Translations under genes and position numbers: made by a program
Notes under the pieces: generated by a model
Database searches by the model: none
Seen by the model: the letters and a program-made list of their open reading frames with translations, nothing else
What the model was told of the DNA's origin: nothing
Shown: positions 24,388 through 35,403 of the stretch, in pieces
How the letters are laid out: the number at the start of each line of letters is the position of its first letter
Position numbering within the stretch: the first letter of the stretch is position 1
DNA from: Porphyridium purpureum
Lineage: Eukaryota > Rhodophyta > Bangiophyceae > Porphyridiales > Porphyridiaceae
DNA: 64,000 nucleotides
Direction: 5' to 3'
Assembly (NCBI GenBank): GCA_008690995.1
Contig: VRMN01000015.1
Coordinates: forward strand, 1-64,000

Positions 24388-25911
24388 TCAAAGTGTTGGC
24401 CCTTGAAATAGTAATCGTTCGACTTCATGGTCTAAAGCATGTAAATCGCTCTGACAGACGACGCTCGTCCTTGCCGTTACATCCTTTGATGTTGTAACCG
24501 CACTCTTCACTGCGCCCCCATCAGAGCTAGCTTTATCGTACCAAGGGTACCGCGCAATGTTTTGGTCCTCAAGCCCCAAGAAAGTCAGCATTCTGGCGAC
24601 TTTGTGCGGCCCGAAGGATTTTATGAACAAGTTCGCCAGGTTCTGTCTGCCGCTTACCCAGTCAAAATGCATAAGTCCTTTCTCTGCCAGGCCGTTAAGC
24701 CATGCAATGGAAACTCGCTGTGATCTGCGAATGTGTGCGAGCTTCGCCGAATTCCCCTCTTCACGGCGCGCAAAGCGGCCTGACTGTCGCTGAAAACATG
24801 GATGCTCACTGCCTTTCCCGGGAAACCGCATAGGGCTTCAAGTGTGAAAGGACCTTTACATGGGTATACAGGGCGACGATATCCGCGTTCGCCAATGACG
24901 TTGCAACGACCTTTCGCTCTTGCGAGGCCCAGTTCAGGATGTACCGTTGCCCTTGCACCTCGAAAAAGGCTGAGACTCCTGTTCTGCTCTTGACTCGGGC
25001 GCCCTCGTCGCCGGCCAAGTCAGAATCTACAAAAATCAAGATCTGAATAGCTCTGGGACCTTTTGGATCTTCTGGCATCCGATAACAGATAATGCTCCGC
25101 GCGTGAGCTTTTAAGTACTTCAAGGTTTTTTCGAAAAGCGTTTTAACCCCTACGGACGATCTATCGATGCAGCGAGCCACACGTACGACCGCGCCAACCA
25201 GATCACGCCTATCTGTTCGCGTCATCCACAGCAGTGTGCCGATTTGTGCCCGCTCGTGCCCCGAAATAAAAATGGTCTCTAGCTCGGACGGTTCAATTTT
25301 CGTGTCTGGAGACCTAGGCACATGTACAGAGCCTGGCCCCGTTCTGTTTACTGATTCCAAACGGAAGCATATGAGGTACTCGGCGTACGCTGTATAATCA
25401 ACACATGTGTGTGTCTGCTCCCACCCAAACTTGATCCCAAGAGAAGATATCGCTTTTTGTTGAGTCAGCCGCTCCGACGTATTATTTAAAGTGAACGTTT
25501 CATGCATTTCGATTTTGACTCTCTCAATCTTCGCGGTGGGTCCTACAATGAGATAATCGTCCACATATGCCACCAACATATACTCGCTACGCCAGAATAC
25601 TGAAGGTGCCGTTTCTCGCCACCCGCGCTCGCATAGTCTTTTCGCTGCCTCACGCAAAACATCGGTTCCTGAACTCGGTAGACCGTATATTGCTTTCTTC
25701 AGTGGATACACTCCAGACGTTCTACTCGTAGCCTCCTGTGGCAGTTGAATGAGTGCTGGGCTACCTCGCAATCCAGCTCCAAGTTCGCAGACGTCATGTC
25801 CATCTTTGTCACCTCAAATTCTTTCACCGCAGCCCATACCACTGCCATCCGGATGGCCGCCTGGCTGGAGGGGTTCGCGCATGGAAGTTCTTGCCCAACA
25901 GGAACGCGCAA
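24388..25911 (-). mobile_element. Decayed Copia-type retrotransposon, RT/RNase H part (fossil III)
   Basis: A 321-codon minus-strand frame (24806-25771) encodes a Copia reverse transcriptase. It shows VYPLKKAIYGLPSSG, YVDDYLIVG, and a connection region with TLLWMTRTDRRDL (compare Y.TRPDI). RNase H follows (FVDSDLAGD ... SRTGVSAFF). The neighbouring frames at 24388-24831 and 25699-25911 continue it at each end. No gag, protease or integrase is attached. It is broken but less decayed than fossils I and II. Confidence 0.85.
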
Positions 25912-26317
25912 TGCTTCACGAAGACTTTGTTCTAGGTGTTACAAAGCGCGCCTTCGGCACCGCGTCTGTCTCCAACTCTTTGTGTTTAACAGTGTGGATA
26001 AATTGGAAGCGAACCAAGCTCATGTTTGGAATTTTTCGACCATCAATCAAAGATATCGGTGCGCTCTCTCAAGCGCCGAACCGCAGAATACGGTTTATCT
26101 CCTCACGGACTGGCTTGAATTGAATCTGTCTGAAGGCCTCGCTGCCCAGGATTATAGTGGTCACATTGAAATCGCTCGAGTAGCGTATAGGCAGGCAAGT
26201 GACTCTGCCGGAGCGAGTTGCGGCTTCCAACTGCGCCTGCTGCTTCTCCGATTTTTGCTGTCCCGCCCGCGCGGCCACTCCGTGACACCAAAGGGGCGAA
26301 AAACTGACCGAAAACCC

Positions 26318-26487
26318 AAACGAAAGACGAAACGAAAGACGAAACGAAAGACGAAACGAAAGACGAAACGAAAGACGAAACGAAAGACGAAACGAAAGAC
26401 GAAACGAAAGACGAAACAAAAGACGAAACAAAAGACGAAACCAAAAACGAAACCAAAAACGAAACGAAAAACGAAACGAAAAAATGA
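26318..26487. repeat. 12-bp minisatellite, array 1
   Basis: The unit ACGAAACGAAAG is repeated about 14 times with drift to ACGAAACAAAAG and ACGAAACGAAAA on the right. Because 12 is a multiple of 3 every frame stays open, producing spurious Lys/Arg/Thr-rich and Phe/Ser/Arg-rich ORFs on the two strands. Confidence 0.95.
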
Positions 26488-26565
26488 AATTGATGTAAAT
26501 ATGTGAAGTATAGTTCTTTGCTGTGCCTCTCTCGCAGCGTCCCGAAGACTGTCATACTGAAGCGT

Positions 26566-26684
26566 CGAAAAACTAATCGAAAAACTAATCGAAAAACTAA
26601 TCGAAAAACTAATCGAAAAACTAATCGAAAAACTAATCGAAAAACTAATCGAAAAACTAATCGAAAAACTGATCGGGAAACTGC
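26566..26684. repeat. 12-bp minisatellite, array 2
   Basis: The unit CGAAAAACTAAT is repeated about 10 times. It lies 78 bp from array 1, has the same period and shares the CGAAAAAC core, so the two arrays probably arose from one ancestral repeat. A GTACAGT word follows at 26687-26693. Confidence 0.95.
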
Positions 26685-26941
26685 AAGTACAGTAGACCTT
26701 GGGTGCGTACATCGTTTGTTAGTCTACATAGAAGTGCAAAATCAAGTACCCGAAAAACAAGACGACAAACCGTGTTATGCCGTCTGCAACTTTGAACTTT
26801 GCGAGATTGGTGGTAGCATATAGCTTTAATCATGCAAAGATGAGACTTCATTGGATTCCGACCTTTAATTTTATTCTTTCCCGCCTTCGAATGAGCTTGG
26901 GTTTAAAGGTAGTATCATCGGCTGTTCTTCATGCGGGTATC

Positions 26942-28070
26942 TTAGAATGCTGTCACTCGTCCGGTTTTTGTCGCTGTGTCTAACACTCTTACTGAAATAT
27001 TACTGAGTCGGTGATGATGAAACACCGGATCTAGGCGCTTGCATTTGCATTTGCACTCCGACTTTTCGATTTCTCCATCGTGCGCCTCTAAATCTTGTAT
27101 CACCACCACGTCAAAGGATTCGTCGTAAGGTCCCTGTAATTTGATCCGGACAATTAGGATGCATTTTCCATATCCGCGGCGTTCAGGGTGACCAGTTTGT
27201 AGTGCGTATTCGAGAATGTCCCATCTCGGAGAACGATAGTGATTCGGATGTGCAACAATGCATTCGGCTTCGTCGCGAGGCTTTTTCAGTTCAACTTGTC
27301 TGAAATCTTGGAAGGTTGCAGTACCATCATTCACAGCCGTTTGGAGTTTCTTGGATGCATACGTCTTCAAAGCCGTATCCGTGTGCAACCAGAGCATGTT
27401 CGCTTCTTCGTCATCAGCGGATTCGAATGATATAGAAGGGTTCCACGATGTTGGTCGCCATGAAGGGGCATCCTCAAATCCGGATTCGCTGCTGTACCTC
27501 AGAGTAGTGCACGCGTTCTGCCAGATTCCGAAAAGGATCGATGAACAGTTCACAGAAGACGAGCGGTGCCGGTACCCCGCTTTAGCGGCATCCGTTTCTC
27601 GTGTATGTGTGTATGCTTTATCGGATACTTGTTCGTGGGGGTATGCAATTGCATTCGGATCCTTGTTCTTTGCAAGTCTATCAAACCAGTACGAAGAAGA
27701 AGATCCGTTTTCGAATACCTCTGCGCGCTGCAGCATGACATTATGTGGGATATTTGTATCTGCGCAGACCAGTAATTTGAACCACGCCTTGTCGACTTGA
27801 AACGATTTCTCTCCATCCGTAGTGTCCCAAATCTTTATCGGTCCCAGATCCGCCACATTGTCGCCGAAGTCAGACAGTGCATGTATTTTCGGAGATTTCC
27901 AATGTAGATTGGTCTGCCGTTTGTATGAATCGAGTCGGGATTGCAAGTCGGATGCGAGCCTTAGGATGAGTTCAAGCCATGGTTGACGCAGCTTTTCTTT
28001 GTATAGTACGCCATACAGTCGCAGACATCTGGTTGCAAGTTTGGTGAAGGTTTCACGTGTAAGATCCGAG
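26942..28070 (-). CDS. KDZ/Plavaka-like transposase, C-terminal part
   Basis: The 334-codon frame at 26942-27946 stays open upstream without an ATG to about 28070. It encodes a segment with the layout of the C-terminal half of KDZ/Plavaka-type DDE transposases: a helical stretch, then SPKIHALSDFGDNVADLGPI (compare K.H.L.H....I..FG), an E-S/T.E/GEK motif and K.....TNI...MLQR. A separate tail follows (YRSPRWDILEYAL, YGKCILIVRIK, FDVVVIQDLE) that resembles the C-terminal beta domain of these families. The DDE core is not visible, so the gene is partial or decayed. It sits in a block with a distinct word composition (26.9-31.0 kb). The family call rests on motif layout only. Confidence 0.5.
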
Positions 28071-28494
28071 AAAAAGTGCTCCTAGTGCAAAAAACAATCA
28101 TTCGGAGTAGAGAGCCCAGCGAATATGATTGTTCTGCGAATTTGGGTAAGTCGGATAAAAACGAAGATGTGCGTATCGGAGTGTATAACACGGAAGTAAT
28201 GAAACCAGTGGAGTTGCGACGCGGATTTGGTGGTACAAATCACTTCGAATCTCTAGCCTTCGAATGGTATGCGGCGATTTGCACAATCCAAGGTGCACTT
28301 GCCTGTATAACATACAGGCCATGTCACAACATGCATTCGGCTTCAATAGGAAAGAAACGTGTTCTCGATACGGATGTTCATGCGACGACTTCTTTTACAA
28401 AGATGAGTATACGAATCCAATAGGCAGCGAGGAGCGCACTCCGGTGAATCCTCTTCAGGACATACTGCGTGGCATCCGATACGCAAATTGATTC

Positions 28495-28827
28495 TTGCCA
28501 TGTCTGAAAAAAACGATGGGGGATGAGCATACGCAACGATGCATGGAGGCAGCCTATGAAAATGCGTATTACAAGCGGTCGATGGATACCAAGCTTAAAA
28601 CCCGTCGGAATCATGAGACGCGGCAAGTGTTGCTTGCTGAAACAAAAGACATCGATATTTTCTCGTGTGACCTGGTGCTCAGACAATATTCGGATACCTG
28701 CACGACCTTCTTGCAGGAAGTGGATACAATCAATGGTTATCCGACTGGCTCATACCTATCGAGCGTGCATACGCTTACTGATTTCCATGAGATTTGTGCT
28801 CTTGGCCGTCGTTCCATGTGCGAGTAG
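28495..28827 (+). CDS. Hypothetical ORF in the 27-31 kb block
   Basis: A 110-codon plus-strand frame ends shortly before, and overlaps in a different frame, the ORF at 28794. It is acidic/basic mixed, with no signal peptide or membrane segment and no domain that I recognise. Another plus frame (28076-28423, 115 codons) precedes it. These could be pieces of one decayed gene of the same mobile unit as the transposase at 26.9-28.1 kb. Confidence 0.2.
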   Translation: MPCLKKTMGDEHTQRCMEAAYENAYYKRSMDTKLKTRRNHETRQVLLAETKDIDIFSCDLVLRQYSDTCTTFLQEVDTINGYPTGSYLSSVHTLTDFHEICALGRRSMCE

Positions 28828-29579
28828 AAAGTGTGGTTGAATGGAAGAGGCAATGGCCTGTATTCGATGTAACGCGTCATCAAGCATATCAGGACAAACA
28901 CGGAAGGAGCTTCCAAATGGACCAGTATGATCGATTCAGCGAAGTCAATGGGCGAATATGGAAAGCACGCTATATTATCGCAGGGCATTGCTTTGCTGCT
29001 CAAATTCGTATCACGTGGCAGATCGTGGATCAGTTTCAAAGCCGAAATGTCTTCAAGGACGACGAAGAGCATGATCCGACAATGAATGAGATCATCGAAT
29101 ACTTTGTTCGTGCAGTTCCAGCGATTATCAATTTCACGCCGGATCTGATTCATCGGGCCGAGAATCCGGTGGACGATGAGGCGGAAGACACATACAGGGC
29201 GAGTTCACGTCGCCGTCGAACGACGGCAAAACCGTGGGAAATGCCACCACGCGTATGGCTCTCGCCCGGACATATTGATGCGATCGCTGGGACAATGCAT
29301 ACGGATTCTTATACGGCTGCTGTATTCGCAAATATTTCAGAAGTATTGATGTGGTTGAATCCGACGCCACATTTCTTGCATTCGTGGCAGATCCCCGTCG
29401 AGCCCAAGAATCTGAGCAACAATGCCTTTCACCAACGTATGAGAGACCCTGATATTGAAGCTATGTCCGAGTACGCTGACCACGAACACGTGCGCACGAT
29501 ATCGCATGAACGGATCAAGCTTCTAATTCTCTTCGAACCGGATGGATTGGATTCGCGAGGAACAACGACATGGTCGTGA
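28794..29579 (+). CDS. Hypothetical protein, 261 aa, in the 27-31 kb block
   Basis: This is the longest plus-strand frame of the block. The product is soluble, rich in Asp, Glu, His and Arg, with an RRRR patch near residue 138. I see no transmembrane segment and no catalytic motif that I recognise. It lies back to back with the transposase-like frame (minus, 26942-28070), which would fit a second gene of the same element. The next plus frame (29580-29828, 82 aa, Lys/Arg-rich) starts right at its stop. It could equally be a chance frame in decayed DNA. Confidence 0.3.
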   Translation: MCSWPSFHVRVESVVEWKRQWPVFDVTRHQAYQDKHGRSFQMDQYDRFSEVNGRIWKARYIIAGHCFAAQIRITWQIVDQFQSRNVFKDDEEHDPTMNEIIEYFVRAVPAIINFTPDLIHRAENPVDDEAEDTYRASSRRRRTTAKPWEMPPRVWLSPGHIDAIAGTMHTDSYTAAVFANISEVLMWLNPTPHFLHSWQIPVEPKNLSNNAFHQRMRDPDIEAMSEYADHEHVRTISHERIKLLILFEPDGLDSRGTTTWS

Positions 29580-30415
29580 ATGCGGCGCAAGGGGGAAGAG
29601 AGGTCGATGCGGATCGGTCATATGAATTGCAAGCTCAGAACGGATCTTACCAGCAAGTATTTCGAATGGACCGAAAAGTACAAGAAGCATTTTGTCAGAT
29701 ACAAACGCCGCATCCTCCAGATCATCCGTGAAGAGCTCGAGCCGGGCACGCGCTGTAGCAGGTCGAATTATATATTGAACAAGATAATCCAGGATTGTCT
29801 TTTTGACTCTGTCATCCGGAAGCTTTGACGCGTCTATGCTTGCCCACGACGAATGCGTTGACGAGTGGAATGCAGCGGCGGAATCGTATAAGCAGGCGAA
29901 TACTCCAGCTGAAGATGTGGCGATACTGAACAAAGACTCGCACTCGATCGGGTGAAATGATCCGATATGGGCATACATTTTAATGTGAAATAGACCTAGA
30001 TCTCGTCTAAAATGTTTCGTTGAAGGCTACCTTTCCAGCGGATCAATGTATCGTGCGCGCATTTACAGTCAGTCGCAAAGTCATGCAAGCTTCGTCCACG
30101 CTTGCGAAGGCATCCTTGTGTACATGCACGAGAGCATGCTACAGGAGGATCCGTGTCGAGCTCATCGAACCTATACACATGACAGAAACGAAGACAGGCA
30201 GAGCCGTATGTCGAATCATAGCATTCGAAAACCCCGCGGATCTTTTCCTTTCTCACCCACGAAACATTTGCCCACGGATACCGACGGTTCCCCGTGACAT
30301 TCCACTAAACCAGAATGTGCGACTAGAGATTAGACCAGACAGCAGATGCATCCCGATGAGGATGGAACTTCAAAAGATCGCTCGTCAACGCGTGTCCTTG
30401 GAAATGAACATACAC

Positions 30416-31012
30416 TCAATTTGTACACTGGACCTTGCTCTTTTGTCCTACACCGACTGCAGGATGTTCCAACAAAACATGTTCAGGAATCGGATACAGC
30501 AAATCATCTATGCGTTCAACCTTCGCAGGCCATCCATCCGAATGTTGCACTGGCCAATATACCATGACCAATTCGGGAACCATATGCGAATTCTGGCACG
30601 CCATATAACGGCAATTGATCCGCGACAGAAACTCGGATAAATTGCGCTGTGCATTGATCATGGACGTGCGCATCCAGATAACGTCCGTATTGAAGCCTGC
30701 ACCTTGTATGTTTTCACCACTTCTTGGTTCCCGCACAGCAATCGGATCCAGGATACGATCTCGTTCGCGTTCGCGGAGCATTCGGATTATCTCGTCGATA
30801 TCCCGCCGCAGACTTTGAATTTCCTTTTCCACGCTCATGAGCTTGGACTCGGTGATCATCGAATAAAGGGCGTATTCTCGTGCCTTCAATTCGGTAGAAT
30901 TCTGAGCCATGATATTCGAACTAAGCGAGTTGCGTTCGCAGTGGATCGACTTTCTCACTTTTCGACATTGCTGTGCTTCGGAGCACCCTTTACCGACAAT
31001 AAAACGAGGCAT
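30416..31012 (-). CDS. Hypothetical coiled-coil protein in the 27-31 kb block
   Basis: This 198-codon minus-strand frame contains a heptad-like helical segment (about residues 40-90: ESKLMSVEKEIQSLRRDIDE and following), then an Arg/Glu-rich stretch. It has no domain that I recognise. The downstream minus frame (29996-30256) is Cys-rich. It marks the right end of the block whose CGGAT/CGAAT-type words set it apart. Confidence 0.28.
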   Translation of the reverse strand: MPRFIVGKGCSEAQQCRKVRKSIHCERNSLSSNIMAQNSTELKAREYALYSMITESKLMSVEKEIQSLRRDIDEIIRMLRERERDRILDPIAVREPRSGENIQGAGFNTDVIWMRTSMINAQRNLSEFLSRINCRYMACQNSHMVPELVMVYWPVQHSDGWPAKVERIDDLLYPIPEHVLLEHPAVGVGQKSKVQCTN

Positions 31013-33939
31013 GCATTCTCAAGAAAAAATGCTGCTTGGTGTGAGTGCGAGAGAGATGTGAGTGTGTCCGGCGGGTGGTGTCGGAAGACCACGAAAAAAA
31101 AAGGGTCAGTCAGGAGTCGGCTGGGCAGCGGCAACACATTTGGAGCTGTGCTGTAACATGCATGCAACGCATTCGTGTCGGTTATCCGCGCACTGGCTTT
31201 CATCTTCCTGATTTCTTGCCGGTTCGGTTAATTTAATACTCATTCGAAACGCGACTCGGGAACTGCCGTGGGTTTGTTCTTGTTATCTTTTAATTTTTGT
31301 ACGCAGCTACCTTGGAAGGGCCAATGAGATCACGTGCACCCCCGTGCACTTTGAACTGACCAGATAGGCCCAATGAATGAGAGACTCGGTGGCTCACAAC
31401 AACAGCCTTTTCCACGACAAAACTGGAGAGTCTCTACCTATAAGCTGGGTCCTAAATCGATCGCAGCTTCCGTGCTGCCTCGCATTTCTACCACGCCGTC
31501 AGATCAGAGACCGTCACAGCCGCCGTGGTCTCAGATGCCGCCTGACTACCGCCTTCGGTCCTGAATTCGTCCACATGACCGTGTGCGACGCCCAACGTGA
31601 CGGTCGCATGCTTCCAAACCTTGCCACTTCCGCCAATCCCGCTTCCCAATGTCGCACTGCCGTGACGTGCTTACGCTGTACACCCATACGCCTGTTAAGA
31701 TGGGTGGAGCGTGGCGGTTAGCGGTTAAGTTGTAGGCGTTAAGGCGTTACGCTTATAACTGATAAGGGACGTGACTTGAGATGGGAAACTTTTGGCTGCG
31801 ATTATCGGCCGGCGGTAGGAGCGTGAGAGAAAGGATCCGTTGGGTTACAAGCCGCGCGCGAAGCTCGGCGCATAGCGCGACCATGGTGGTCTTCGGCAGG
31901 GAGCGCGATTTGGAAAAGTTATACGTTTAGAACTTGATAAACTTGGTCGTTCGATTGGAGGTTGTCCATCAGTGGAGCGAGGCTTCCGACCAACGTCAGT
32001 AGAGAGATACGTCCTCCTCGATGGCCACCGGAGTGGTGCGGCGATCGAGCTCACGCGTACGCGCTGTCCGTGGGCGCGTGAAGGGTGTGGCAGTGCCGCA
32101 GTAACCAACAAACACAGCTTTATCGGTAGTCGACGAGCACGCTCCAAGAAAACACTCCTTGCCCGAAAGAGCGGGCGAGTGAGACCGTCCGCGCTCTCCG
32201 GCCGCTTATCATCGCGGCGCGGTCCTCTATCCAAAATGTACACAACCACCAGGTGTACACCTAATATGCGCTACAATGTGGTGCTTCGCTCTCGGCTGGG
32301 GTGATGTAAGCACAAGAGATTTCTAGTAGCAAACACCATTTATACCCACAGGGACTAAAAGTATAATTTCACTCCTTCCAAACCGCAACTACGGACTCCT
32401 CTCTCTCGCAGAGCGACGACTTTTGTCGCCCTTCTTTTATACTGCGACTGACGCACCTCCGGGAGCGCACGAGGGCGCCTGGCGGCCACTCCCAGCGAGT
32501 CGTTTAACGTCTCATTGCTAACGCCATCAATGGCATCCACGGACCAGTGTCCGCAGTCCATGCCTTCCCACCTCAGTACAGCAAATGTGTACAGTGATCC
32601 GCCACATTACTCCACATACAGCCAGTGACAGTCGATTAGAAACACCCGCTGTTTTGCAAATTTTCTACGAAAATAGGTAATTTTAGGATAAAATTGAAGG
32701 TCGACCTTTCGGTGACCGTACGAGCGTCCAAACGATTAAAAGCAGTGCAGTCAAACACACATTCCAGGGGTCATAGTGCATGGACAAGAGCGCGCGGCGC
32801 GGTTTCATCAGGAGCACAGCAATGCCTTTCAGTGGACAAGAGCCCAGCATGATTGGTGGCGTGGTTACGGAGGAATGCATGATGCGGGTGATCACGAACT
32901 GATCATTAAGATTTTGCTCCGTTGCATTAGTACAAAAGTATTTGAATAGCCTCAAAACGTAAAGCAAACGGAGACCCGATAAGAATGACGCAAGAATAAA
33001 ATGCAAACCGCACCCAAAGCTTGAAAATGTCCCAAAGCAAGGCCTTCTTTTGCTGCGTTTTTGGTGCGCACAGAACTCAAATCAGCATGTGCCGAGCCAA
33101 TTTCAGCGCAACGCGCCAGACTTGGAACCAGAAAGAAGCGCACGTACTAGACAAAAAAAGTCATACCAGCTTTGGAGAACTGTCATGGACACACGCGAAA
33201 TGAATGAGTTGTTTTTACTGCTGAAAACAGAGAAAACTTGCAAGTGTTATTTACGGACCTAAAAGGCTCGAATTGGAGGGTCCTGATGACATCCTCTTCT
33301 CTTAGGGAGGGCCAGAGCTTACCCCAGTCAACCATTTCATCTGTACGTTTGGTGCACACAGCTTGACAACTTGGGAGTGCCAACCGCACCCGAAAATTTA
33401 GACTTCTCCTTCGCATGCGACTATCGTATCCCTGTTGAGAGGAGCGCAAGAAACGTGAACATGTTGGACAGACTTCGGGTGAATGTGAGAGCCGTAAAAA
33501 AGCTCAGTTGCTTCATATTTATGTTGCTCTATGTAGCTTGCCCCAGGACCGAGCAAACCTGGTACCGATTGAAAAGCAAATATGTGGAGGCTAGAGATAG
33601 CCCTGCGCTCCCGCGAGACTTGGATTCAATTGACCATGTTCGGGGACATGTAACAGGCCACGTTTACGGTGAATTCCAACAGTTTTATGGCGTGAAAGAG
33701 CTGCGAAAGGCGGATTAGGACGCAGGGCGAAAATGGAGGGCTCCTGCGTCACAGGCTCGCGTGACAGTGTGTCAAAGAGACTCGCTGGAAAGGTCTTGGG
33801 CCAAGGAAGGACGTGGCGCTTTCAGAACTCGCTTTTACTTTTCACTGCTGCGGTAAACTCTCTGAACTTGCTCTGTTTTTAGTCGTTTGTCACTTTCCCT
33901 TCGCGCGTAAAATCTCCACTTCAACGAGTTTATACTAAA

Positions 33940-34190
33940 TTTACCATGTTTTGTTATAAAAAGTAACGACCAGCCGGTGTTTTTAATTGATTGTCACTGG
34001 CTGTACCTGAAGGTACAGTTTCACGGAGGTTCACTAGCCTTGTCCAGTGGGCGGACAAGGGCAAAAACCTCACTTTACTTCCACAGCTATGGCAGAATCT
34101 TTCGAGCCAGAATGAGCTGAAGGTTTCTGTCCGATACACCACGTAGGAGCATGGCAACGTGCTCATTCTGATGTGAGGAGGTGAAGCGCT
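33940..34190. repeat. Possible diverged solo LTR
   Basis: Read on the minus strand this stretch has GAGGTTTTTGCCCT followed, some 40 bp on, by a GTACAG word. This resembles AAGGGTTTTTGCCCTGGAGGTACAG in the Copia LTR, and GGTTTCTGTCCGATACACCA resembles the LTR's CCCGATACATCA. No coding region is attached. The similarity is patchy, so this is tentative. Confidence 0.28.
34001..34018. promoter_or_regulatory. GTACAG inverted repeat
   Basis: CTGTACC and GGTACAG form perfect 7-bp arms around a TGAA spacer. It is the same word pair as in the promoters to the right, here without an identified gene. Confidence 0.5.
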
Positions 34191-35260
34191 TGATGTTATT
34201 CTACAAGCGTAGCCACGCAATGGACACCCACGCAATGGACACCCACGCAGTGGCTCCCGGTGCGGGAATCAAAGTTGCTCTTGGCAATACTCATAAACTC
34301 TTTTTTTGCTATCCACTGCTACCGTCCCTTCTCCAGTCGCTCGTCCGAGCCCGCGAAAACAGGGGCTTAGGTAAACGTAGGCGGTCTACTGCGACTAGTG
34401 ACATCTTCGGTGCGAGTGAATCTTGCAGTTGTAACAGTTTCGACTGCCCGGGTCACTCGCGTCACCTCGACCTTTCCCAGCACACCAAGACAGTGGCCCT
34501 AGTCAGCGCTGGCTCACACTTTTCCTCGCTTCTCGTTTCATGCGTAATTCTGAGCTCATGGTATCCAACTTTTCTTGACGCCGCGCATTGAGCTGTGATC
34601 CATGTGCAAGAATATCAGATAGATAGTCCATGGTCTCGATGACATGTCAGTGCGTCTGAAAGCGACTACATATGAGAATACTTAAGAGTCTCAGCAACGC
34701 ATGCACTCTTCATGATGCAGCAAACGACTAGAACGATCAAATCAAATAGATTCCGTTCTCTAGCGTGTATAGCCATATCGACACGCCACCGTGATCATGA
34801 GATTTTAGCTAGCTTCATGGAGGCATACAACATTACCACGTTCGGCCTCCAAAAAGAACAAATCACATTATGTTCGCCCTCAATTGGAAACCTGAGCGAA
34901 AGCATCCTTTTCTCGCCGCGTATGTGGCGGCCACCAGGCCGTAGCCTGTCAGTGCTATCATGTGCACTTCAGCGTCTCGCTCATTAAGTACTGAAAACAT
35001 TCACTGCCGGTGTCGTGCGAGCTGACTGTCCGACTGATGCATTTTCATGGCGAGCTGCGCGGCGAAACTATGCCGGATGCCGGGCTGAAGTCTGTGCCGC
35101 GACGCGCCTCATCACGGCGCATCTGAAGCATCAGTCGCTACGGCGAGATCTCAACTGTCAACGTTGTCTGCGCCGTGTGAGCCGCCAGCGACGTGACTGA
35201 CGCCTGGAACGTACCAATCATTCGACCCGCAGCACACGTTCCGCGCAAGCTGATCACCAT

Positions 35261-35325
35261 CACAACTGTACCTTTGACACGTGATGGGTACTGTAAACTT
35301 ATAGCTGTACTAGTTTGGTACAGTG
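35261..35325 (+). promoter_or_regulatory. Candidate promoter of the cpcS-like gene, with GTACAG inverted repeat
   Basis: ACTGTACC starts about 140 bp before the ATG. CTGTAC (35305-35310) and GTACAG (35318-35323) form an inverted pair about 80-100 bp before it, extended to GGTACAGT on the right. The same word is found in this position for most genes to the right. Confidence 0.5.
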
Positions 35326-35403
35326 CACTTCGGGTGAGATGCGCCACTGCGGCGACGGCAGCGCAGCGTCTGCGTCGAGTGCGGCGACACGGTTGGCTCA
35401 GAG

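Larger units (their letters stand above)
31013..35255. other. Transition zone, no gene recognised
   Basis: These 4.2 kb hold only unassigned short frames (for example 33371-33718 and 34181-34591, plus strand). Other features are a 15-bp unit repeated about three times at 34215-34255, GTACAG words near 32576 and 32588, and a possible diverged LTR at about 33.94-34.19 kb. The stretch separates the transposon-rich half from the gene-dense half. Confidence 0.45.

Noticed and set aside
26318-26684. CRISPR-like direct repeats
   Set aside because: The repeats are contiguous 12-mers without spacers, in eukaryotic DNA.
26069-26823. Long Lys/Arg/Thr-rich and Phe/Ser/Arg-rich frames on both strands
   Set aside because: They are produced by the 12-bp tandem arrays, whose period keeps all frames open. 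No flanking domain supports a gene.
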